Origin: Adhaeribacter aerolatus
Lineage (GTDB): Bacteria; Bacteroidota; Bacteroidia; Cytophagales; Hymenobacteraceae
Reading direction: 5' to 3'
Length of the DNA stretch: 64,000 bases
NCBI RefSeq assembly: GCF_007991635.1
Contig: NZ_BJYS01000001.1
Location: 62,001-126,000 of the forward strand
The position numbers and the translations under genes are program-made. Shown one piece after another: positions 57,821 through 64,000 of this stretch (position 1 is its first letter; the number at the start of each line of letters is the position of its first letter). Under the pieces are notes generated by a model. The model had not been told where the DNA came from. It made no database searches and saw only the letters and a program-made list of their open reading frames with translations.

Positions 57821-59215
57821 ATGTCAGAAACTCGCCCGGAAAAGGGAAATGCTTTTGATGAGGTTAATGCTAAGTTTGTAAGCCAACCTAAACCAATTCT
57901 AAGAATGGCTGATGCTATTTCTTTAATTGTTGGTATTGTTGTTGGTGCCGGTATTTTTCGCACGCCATCGCTGGTAGCTGCCAATACCAATTCTACCACC
58001 ATGTTTTTAGCGGTATGGATTGTGGGCGGCATTATTTCGCTTATCGGGGCACTTTGTTATGCCGAGCTCACCACCACTTTTCCTAATACGGGTGGCGATT
58101 ACCATTACATAACCAGAGCCTTCGGCCGGCGGCTGGGTTTTCTGTTTGCATGGGCCCGCATGAGCGTTGTACAAACCGGCTCTATAGCGTTGCTGGCTTT
58201 TATTGTCGGCGATTACCTGACTCAGATTTATAGCTTGGGCGCATTTTCTTCTGTTATTTACGCGGCATTAGTGGTTATCTCGCTTACAGGTATCAATATT
58301 ATTGGCGTTAGATTTGGGACCAGCACGCAAAAGCTTTTAACTATGGTAGAGGTTTCGGGGATATTATTGATTACCCTGGCTGGCTTTCTTTTCACCCCAA
58401 CCGCTAGTATTACCAGTACAGTTGCCGAAGCTTCTGTAACCCACAGCTCTTTAGGAATGGCTATGGTTTTTGTTCTGCTTACTTTCGGTGGCTGGAACGA
58501 AGCGGCCTATATATCTGCCGAACTGCGCTCAGGGCGTAGGGGCATGGCAAAGGCCTTAATTTTTGGTATAGTTATTATTACCCTTATTTATTTGCTTATT
58601 AACTTATCTTACCTGAAGGTGCTGGGGCTAAGTGGTATGGCAAAATCAGAGGCCGTTGCCGGCGATTTAATGCAGGTTGCTTTTGGTGAAGGAGGCATGG
58701 TGCTAATCGGAATTTTGGTAGCTATTTCGGCTTTGACCTCGGCAAACGCCACTATTTTTACGGGCGCTCGCACCAATTACGCCTTAGGTAAAGATTTCTC
58801 AGTTTTCAGAGTGCTTGGCAAATGGAATGCGCAGGCCAATTCACCGATAAATGCTTTGGTGGTACAGGGATTAATTTCGCTGGCGCTATTAGGCCTGGGA
58901 TTATTCACCCGCCAAGGATTTGAAACCATTATTGATTATACGGCCCCGGTTTTCTGGTTTTTCTTTTTGCTGGTAGGAATTGCTGTTTTTGTTCTACGCC
59001 GCAAAGAACCAAACCGGGAACGGCCCTTCCGGGTACCTTTATATCCGCTTACCCCCCTTATTTTCTGCCTGACCAGTGCGTACCTGTTATATTCCAGTTT
59101 GGTTTATACCGGTTTAGGCGCCTTGGTGGGCATTGGGGTATTGATGGCCGGCCTGCTCTTGCTGCTGGCTTTACCAGTAATCGAAAAGTCTGCGCTGGCC
59201 AACCAGAAAGGTTAA
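57821..59215 (+). CDS. APC-family amino acid permease
   Basis: The 464-residue protein has about twelve membrane helices. It opens with the family signature SLIVGIVVGAGIFRTPSLVA, in which the Gly-rich first helix binds the substrate. Residues around FGGWNEAAYISAEL (about 223-236) match the APC substrate site of helix 6. These proteins import amino acids or exchange them. The substrate cannot be told. The last three helices are followed by a short cytoplasmic tail. It seems to be a single gene. Confidence 0.9.
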   Translation: MSETRPEKGNAFDEVNAKFVSQPKPILRMADAISLIVGIVVGAGIFRTPSLVAANTNSTTMFLAVWIVGGIISLIGALCYAELTTTFPNTGGDYHYITRAFGRRLGFLFAWARMSVVQTGSIALLAFIVGDYLTQIYSLGAFSSVIYAALVVISLTGINIIGVRFGTSTQKLLTMVEVSGILLITLAGFLFTPTASITSTVAEASVTHSSLGMAMVFVLLTFGGWNEAAYISAELRSGRRGMAKALIFGIVIITLIYLLINLSYLKVLGLSGMAKSEAVAGDLMQVAFGEGGMVLIGILVAISALTSANATIFTGARTNYALGKDFSVFRVLGKWNAQANSPINALVVQGLISLALLGLGLFTRQGFETIIDYTAPVFWFFFLLVGIAVFVLRRKEPNRERPFRVPLYPLTPLIFCLTSAYLLYSSLVYTGLGALVGIGVLMAGLLLLLALPVIEKSALANQKG

Positions 59216-59352
59216 GATTACAAATCCACTAAGAGGAAAAGATTCTCATTCTGTTCTGGGCACCTGATTTATATAAATTTAGTAATTAGCTTTCTGCAAT
59301 TAGCTTATTAAATGTGTGGATTTACAAGTTTTTAACAATTAATGGTAAAAAG

Positions 59353-59901
59353 ATGAAAACATTAACCAAATTACTCTCTATTGTTTTCCTTACTGTCTGG
59401 GTTACCACTTTTGCGTTGGCTCAGGAAACTGCCACCCGTACGCCGGATGTGCCTTACGTGCCAACCCGGCAGACCGTAGTTGACGCAATGCTTAAACTGG
59501 CAAAAGTTACCAAAAACGATGTGGTTTACGATTTGGGTTGCGGCGACGGACGCATTGTAATTACAGCGGCCAAGCAATATGGAGCCACCGGCACCGGTAT
59601 TGATATTAACCCGGAACGCATTAAAGAAGCAAACCAAAACGCCCAGGTTGCTAAAGTAACCGACAAGGTAAAATTTGAACAAGCCGATTTATTCGAAACA
59701 GATTTTAGCAAAGCATCGGTGGTAACACTGTATCTATTGCCATCGGTAAACTTAAAGCTCCGTCCTATTTTGCAGAAGCAGCTAAAGCCGGGCTCCCGGA
59801 TTGTTTCGCACGCTTTTGATATGGGCGATTGGCAACCAGACCAAAAAATAGAGGTTGATGGCTCTACCATTTACTTCTGGACGGTACCTGCTAAAAAATA
59901 A
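59353..59901 (+). CDS. Class I SAM-dependent methyltransferase with signal peptide
   Basis: The frame is open from 59314, but the ATG at 59353 is followed by a clean signal peptide (MKTLTKLLSIVFLTVWV, cleavage near ALAQET), so I start there (182 residues). The SAM motif VVYDLGCGDGRIVITAA is followed by the acidic GIDINPERI. The fold is a complete Rossmann methyltransferase, but cytoplasmic SAM would not reach an exported enzyme, so the location is puzzling. The target is unknown. No co-transcribed gene is seen. Confidence 0.8.
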   Translation: MKTLTKLLSIVFLTVWVTTFALAQETATRTPDVPYVPTRQTVVDAMLKLAKVTKNDVVYDLGCGDGRIVITAAKQYGATGTGIDINPERIKEANQNAQVAKVTDKVKFEQADLFETDFSKASVVTLYLLPSVNLKLRPILQKQLKPGSRIVSHAFDMGDWQPDQKIEVDGSTIYFWTVPAKK

Positions 59902-59956
59902 AACAGCTTCCAGCCTTCTCTGGTGACATAAGTTGTAATTTAAAGGATAATATCCC

Positions 59957-59982
59957 AGCACTATAAACATGCTTATAGTGCT
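59957..59982. repeat. Inverted repeat between convergent genes (methyltransferase and aminopeptidase)
   Basis: AGCACTATAA (59957-59966) pairs perfectly with TTATAGTGCT (59973-59982) over a 6-base loop. No T tract follows on either side, so it is not a clear terminator. Two smaller inverted repeats (60074-60100 and 60119-60141) lie in the same gap. Confidence 0.45.
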
Positions 59983-60152
59983 AGGCTATTATTTAGCCGG
60001 ATTCTGGTAATATGCCAGCTTGGAACAATGGTGTTAATTTATTAAATAGAGCTCTTATATTCCTGGAGAGTAGCAGCTATTTAATTACAGCATATAGCTG
60101 TTTAACCTAAACAGTATCAACACCCTATTGGGTATGGTGTTAAATCTAAAAC

Positions 60153-62717
60153 TTAATAAGTAATATTTTCATAAATATCTATCAGCTTCGGGTCTTTTTC
60201 TTTGGCTTTTATGTCCTGCTTCAAGGCTTTCATTTCGGGTGAGTCGGAGGCCAGCGTAAGGGCCTGGTAAGCGCCTAACCGCACGTAGTAAGTTTCGTGG
60301 TGGCGGGCAATATTTTCCAGCTTAGCAATCGCTTTCTTTTGTTCGGCCGGCGATACTTTCATTAGATAGCCGCCAAAATTCTGCAGAAAGAAAAACATAT
60401 CTTCGCCCCGCATTTTATCTAAAGTACTCAGGTACCAATCGTATTTTTCCGGACCGCCAAAATAAGCGTAATAGCCCGATAGCGCCCGCATTACTTTCCG
60501 GGAATCTTCTTTCTCCAGAGGCGAAAGGCGCGGAACCAAGTTACCCACTTTAGCCGCTACCAAACCATCTATAGCCGCCGCTACTACCGCATAAGAACTA
60601 TCGGTTAAAGCCTGGTTATAAATACTACTGTTGTCAGTTTTCTCTAAAGTAGCCAGCATGGTAAGCGCATCGGCGCGCACGGTACTTTTAGGGTCTTTTA
60701 AAGCTAATTGCTGCACCTGTTGTACCAGCACATTGTCAGAAGCAGTATATTTTTCTAAAGCCGATAAAGCATCGCTCCGGATTTGCCAGAATTCATGTTG
60801 CAGCGCTGCCTTAAAAACAGCCACTACTTTCGGGTCGTTTACTTTGGCTTTTAACTGCTGCAGCGCTTCTCTTTGGGGCACGTATTGCTTGGTATTACCA
60901 AACTGATAAATATATTCGGCATCGGTTTTCGGGTGCGTTACCTGGGCAAGCAATTGCTGTTCGCCATCAAACAACACCAGATCCGGCGCAGCTGGCAAAT
61001 CAAAAGTAAAAGTTTGGTAAGCTTTATTTATGTCTACCGGGTAATCGGTGCGCTTGTTTTTACTCCAAACCGAAACTTTTAGCGGCAGGCGGTAAATAGG
61101 GGTATAGGCCGAGTCTTGTAATTGCTGCACGCCTACTGTTAGCTTGCCGTTCTGGTACGTATGCTGCACACTTAATTGCGGGTGCCCCGGCGACAGAAAC
61201 CACTGATCGAAAAACCAGTTTAAATCTTCGCCGGTTACGTCTTCAAATGCCATCCGCAATTCGGCTACTTCCACGCTCGTAAACTTGTGGGTGGTTAAGT
61301 ACTGATTCAGCGCCGTAAAAAAGGCATCATCGCCCACGTAGTTCCGCAGCATGTGCAGCACCCGGCCGCCTTTAGCATACGAGTGGCTGTCGAACATATC
61401 TTCTTTATCCTGATAATGGTACCGGATTAAAGGTTCCTGCTTGTTTTCCGCTTCGGCTAAATATTGCTCCAGTTCTTTCAGGCCCGATGCATCAGCCGCC
61501 ATTTTACCGTTTTTGTGTTCTTCCCACAAATATTCGCTGTAGTTGGCAAACGCTTCGTTCAGCGGCAAATTAGCCCACGATTCCAGGGTTACTAAATCGC
61601 CGAACCACTGGTGAAACAACTCGTGGGCAATAATATAATCCCAATTGGCATCCAGCAGGCCCCGGCGGTTTACCTGTAGCTCTTCCATAAACACCGAAGC
61701 CGTAGTATTTTCCATGGCCCCCGATACAAAATCGCGTACCACTATCTGGGCATATTTATTCCACTGAAAATCCATGCCCAGCTTTTTACTGAAAAAATCG
61801 AGCATGGCGGGCGTATTTCCGAAAACGGCTTTGGCGGTATTCCGGTAAGCCGGCTCCACGTAATAATTTACTTCTTTATCGCGCCATTTATCGGGCACCA
61901 CCGCAAACTCACCTACAGCCATCATAGCCAGATAGGGCGCATGGGGTTTATCCAGTTTCCAGTGGTCGGTGCGGGTATTATCCGAATTTTTCTTAGCGCT
62001 GATTAACTGTCCATTGGAAAGCGTGGTATACCGGGTATCGACCGTGATAAAAATTTCCTGGGTCATGCGCTGGTTGGGCTTATCGATGGTGGGCAGCCAG
62101 ACAGAGTTGGCCTCGGTTTCGCCCTGGGTCCAGATTTGGCGCGACCGATTGGGGTCGGTGCCCAGCGGGTTAATAAAATATAAGCCTTTATCGGAGGTAA
62201 TAGCGGCGCTGCCTTTTGCTTCCAGTTCGTTGGGTTTGGCGGTATATTTAATATAAACCTGGTAGGTATCGGTGCGGGTATACGTTTTATCCAGCGAAAT
62301 ATTCAGCCGGGCTTTGTCGTAGGTATATTTCAGATTCTTTTTGCTGCGGCCGGTAACCAGTTGTACCTGGTCAATGTCCATACCCTTGGCATCGAGCACC
62401 AAGGTTTGCTGCGGATAAAAATAAGGCTTCAGGGTAAGCGTGGCCTCGCCGTAAGCAAATTGCTTTTGCCAATCGAACCGGATCTCCAGCGAAGTATGAA
62501 TTAAATCGTGCAACTGGCGGGCCGATGGATTATAAGCGCCTTTCTTAGTAGCCCAAACCGGCGCTCCATCGGGTATAGTATCGGGCTTTACCATTGTTTC
62601 TACGCCTAGTGGTGCAACCGGGGCAAGGCTGGCCGCCGGGGCTTTAGGCGTTTGACAACTGATAAACCACCCGGCCAGACCCAGGTAACCGACTAATCCG
62701 AAAAGCTTAAAATTCAT
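60153..62717 (-). CDS. M1-family aminopeptidase lipoprotein
   Basis: The protein is a zinc aminopeptidase: the exopeptidase motif GAMEN (333-337), the HELFH zinc site (365-369) and the third ligand Glu388 in NEAFA are all present. A HEAT-like helical region fills the C-terminal third. I start at the ATG at 62715-62717 (854 residues), because this gives a short lipoprotein signal with lipobox WFISC and Cys at residue 21; a nine-residue-longer start is open. As a lipoprotein it probably acts in the periplasm or at the surface, trimming peptides. Confidence 0.9.
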   Translation of the reverse strand: MNFKLFGLVGYLGLAGWFISCQTPKAPAASLAPVAPLGVETMVKPDTIPDGAPVWATKKGAYNPSARQLHDLIHTSLEIRFDWQKQFAYGEATLTLKPYFYPQQTLVLDAKGMDIDQVQLVTGRSKKNLKYTYDKARLNISLDKTYTRTDTYQVYIKYTAKPNELEAKGSAAITSDKGLYFINPLGTDPNRSRQIWTQGETEANSVWLPTIDKPNQRMTQEIFITVDTRYTTLSNGQLISAKKNSDNTRTDHWKLDKPHAPYLAMMAVGEFAVVPDKWRDKEVNYYVEPAYRNTAKAVFGNTPAMLDFFSKKLGMDFQWNKYAQIVVRDFVSGAMENTTASVFMEELQVNRRGLLDANWDYIIAHELFHQWFGDLVTLESWANLPLNEAFANYSEYLWEEHKNGKMAADASGLKELEQYLAEAENKQEPLIRYHYQDKEDMFDSHSYAKGGRVLHMLRNYVGDDAFFTALNQYLTTHKFTSVEVAELRMAFEDVTGEDLNWFFDQWFLSPGHPQLSVQHTYQNGKLTVGVQQLQDSAYTPIYRLPLKVSVWSKNKRTDYPVDINKAYQTFTFDLPAAPDLVLFDGEQQLLAQVTHPKTDAEYIYQFGNTKQYVPQREALQQLKAKVNDPKVVAVFKAALQHEFWQIRSDALSALEKYTASDNVLVQQVQQLALKDPKSTVRADALTMLATLEKTDNSSIYNQALTDSSYAVVAAAIDGLVAAKVGNLVPRLSPLEKEDSRKVMRALSGYYAYFGGPEKYDWYLSTLDKMRGEDMFFFLQNFGGYLMKVSPAEQKKAIAKLENIARHHETYYVRLGAYQALTLASDSPEMKALKQDIKAKEKDPKLIDIYENITY

Positions 62718-62801
62718 AAAGGAAAGTTTTATATTTGCCGCCAATTTGGAAAATTACTTTTAGATTTAAGCTAACTTTAAACCCGAAAATAATTCCGCGG
62801 T

Positions 62802-63302
62802 ATGCTACAGGTTTTAACTGCTAACGATAAAAAATGGCAGATTGATTTTAATAAATCCGAAATACTTGTAGATAACACTCCTTTTGCGTGGGATATTACA
62901 GTAATCCGGCCCGGCATTTTTCATATTATAAAAGATGCGGTTTCTTACAACGCCGAATTAGTGCAGGCCGATTACCAGAATAAAACCTTCGTTATCAGAA
63001 TAAATGGCCATTTACACAGCCTCACGGTAAAAGACCGGTTCGATTTGCTGCTCGATAAAATGGGCATGACGCAGGCCAATGTTCACAAAATAAACGAAAT
63101 AAAAGCTCCCATGCCCGGCCTGATTGTGGCTATTAAAGTAGAAGCAGAACAGGAAGTAAAAAAAGGCGATCCGTTGCTGGTGCTGGAGGCCATGAAAATG
63201 GAGAATATTTTAAAATCGCCGGGCGATGGTGTGGTGAAAGCCATAAAAGTTAACCTGCGCGACAATGTGGAGAAAAACCAGGTGCTAATTCTGTTTAAGT
63301 AA
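62802..63302 (+). CDS. Biotin carboxyl-carrier-like protein
   Basis: The 166-residue protein has the biotinyl-lipoyl domain in its last 70 residues, with the biotin site EAMKMEN and the target Lys132. The N-terminal half is an unrelated hydrophobic/charged region. It resembles the small carrier subunits of acyl-CoA or decarboxylase complexes. No carboxylase or decarboxylase subunits are adjacent, so its partner is unknown. It is divergent from the aminopeptidase gene, with a TATATTTG box at 62730-62737 as a weak promoter candidate. Confidence 0.85.
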   Translation: MLQVLTANDKKWQIDFNKSEILVDNTPFAWDITVIRPGIFHIIKDAVSYNAELVQADYQNKTFVIRINGHLHSLTVKDRFDLLLDKMGMTQANVHKINEIKAPMPGLIVAIKVEAEQEVKKGDPLLVLEAMKMENILKSPGDGVVKAIKVNLRDNVEKNQVLILFK

Positions 63303-63433
63303 AAAAGAGCGGAAAATATTGCTGATTGGCGCTTCCGACGTACCTGCCAATAAGCATTACTAAACCAAATAGAATATTTAAAGTTTAAACAAGTCGGGAT
63401 AAAAAAGAATAAACTAACAACTAATATAACAGC

Positions 63434-64000
63434 GTGAAATACAAACGGATTCTTTTAAAGCTCAGTGGTGAAGCCTTAATGGGCGACCAGCAATACGGCA
63501 TCGACACCAACCGGCTCCTGCAGTACGCCGAAGATATTAAAGGAGTAGTAGAAAGCGGCGTAGAACTAGCCGTGGTTATTGGGGGCGGCAATATTTACCG
63601 GGGCTCGCAGGCCGAACACATGGGTTTAGATCGTGTGCAGGGCGATTACATGGGAATGCTGGCCACCGTTATAAACAGTATGGCGTTGCAAAGCGCTTTG
63701 GAAAAATCTGGCATCCACACCCGTTTGCTCTCAGGTATAAATATTCAGCAGGTGTGCGAACCTTACATCCGCCGGCGGGCCATGCGTCACTTAGAAAAGG
63801 GCCGGGTAGTTATTTTTGGCGCCGGCATTGGCAGTCCTTACTTTACCACCGATTCGGCTGCCAGCTTGCGCGCCATTGAAATTGAAGCCGATGTAGTACT
63901 AAAAGGTACCCGCGTAGATGGTATTTATTCGGCCGATCCGGAAAAAGATCCCACCGCCGTGCGCTACGAAAATATTACTTTCCAGGACGTGTTCGAGAAA
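63434..64000 (+). CDS. pyrH: UMP kinase (partial, C-terminus beyond window)
   Basis: The product starts at a GTG codon ([17 protein letters not shown]) and runs to the window edge (189 codons). The start matches the PyrH N-terminus exactly, so GTG is preferred. The amino-acid-kinase fold has [11 protein letters not shown] and later [16 protein letters not shown], both part of the UMP-kinase pattern. PyrH makes UDP for pyrimidine nucleotide synthesis. No ribosome-binding site is evident. It is 131 bases after the biotin-carrier gene. Confidence 0.97.
   Translation, partial: MKYKRILLKLSGEALMGDQQYGIDTNRLLQYAEDIKGVVESGVELAVVIGGGNIYRGSQAEHMGLDRVQGDYMGMLATVINSMALQSALEKSGIHTRLLSGINIQQVCEPYIRRRAMRHLEKGRVVIFGAGIGSPYFTTDSAASLRAIEIEADVVLKGTRVDGIYSADPEKDPTAVRYENITFQDVFEK

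Overview
The window reads as a chromosomal segment of a member of Bacteroidota, most likely a Cytophagales bacterium (Hymenobacteraceae-like). This assignment is inferred from protein style and gene order, not from any search. Supporting signs are the long SecA with an extra internal segment and no C-terminal zinc motif, the DUF2490, DUF3467 and HscA-type genes, the enolase-DivIC pairing, and promoters of the Bacteroidota type (TTTG then TAnnTTTG) in place of the sigma-70 type. There is no prophage, insertion sequence, CRISPR array or rRNA operon. Almost everything is housekeeping.

Bases 1-9150 hold minus-strand genes: a partial DegP/HtrA protease, an Hsp20 chaperone, a DUF2490 outer-membrane-like protein, an M20 amidohydrolase, and the tightly overlapping set secA-deoC-SPOR-like lipoprotein. 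Bases 9478-14242 are a three-gene minus-strand cell-surface sugar cluster: a glycosyltransferase, UDP-galactopyranose mutase, and a fusion of a GH1-type glycosidase to an RmlD-type reductase. Bases 14735-22620 are mixed: a GNAT acetyltransferase, dapF, an RlmI-like methyltransferase with Ppx/GppA, an Ldh-family oxidoreductase, a YkuD_2-type L,D-transpeptidase-family protein and an HscA/DnaK chaperone.

Bases 22739-57293 are one long minus-strand block of gene-expression genes. Read in the direction of transcription it runs tRNA-Tyr, tRNA-Gly, tRNA-Thr, tuf, tRNA-Trp, secE, nusG, rplK, rplA, rplJ, rplL, rpoB, rpoC, a DUF3467 gene, then rpsL, rpsG, fusA, rpsJ, then rplC to rplQ with secY, map, infA and rpoA, then carA, eno and divIC. 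Hairpins and promoter-like sites split it: a very good promoter stands before tRNA-Tyr; others stand before rpsL, rplC and possibly rpsH; terminator-like hairpins lie between rplL and rpoB, between rpoB and rpoC, and between rpsJ and rplC. Two short genes (rpmJ, rpmD) were found by direct translation.

Bases 57821-64000 hold an APC permease, a small methyltransferase with a signal peptide, an M1 aminopeptidase lipoprotein, a stand-alone biotin carboxyl-carrier-like protein and the start of pyrH.

I did not find a convincing undescribed system. The best leads are the GH1-RmlD fusion in the Glf cluster, the exported methyltransferase, the hairpin between rpoB and rpoC, and the AT-rich word-like spacer sequences around dapF and the tRNA genes.
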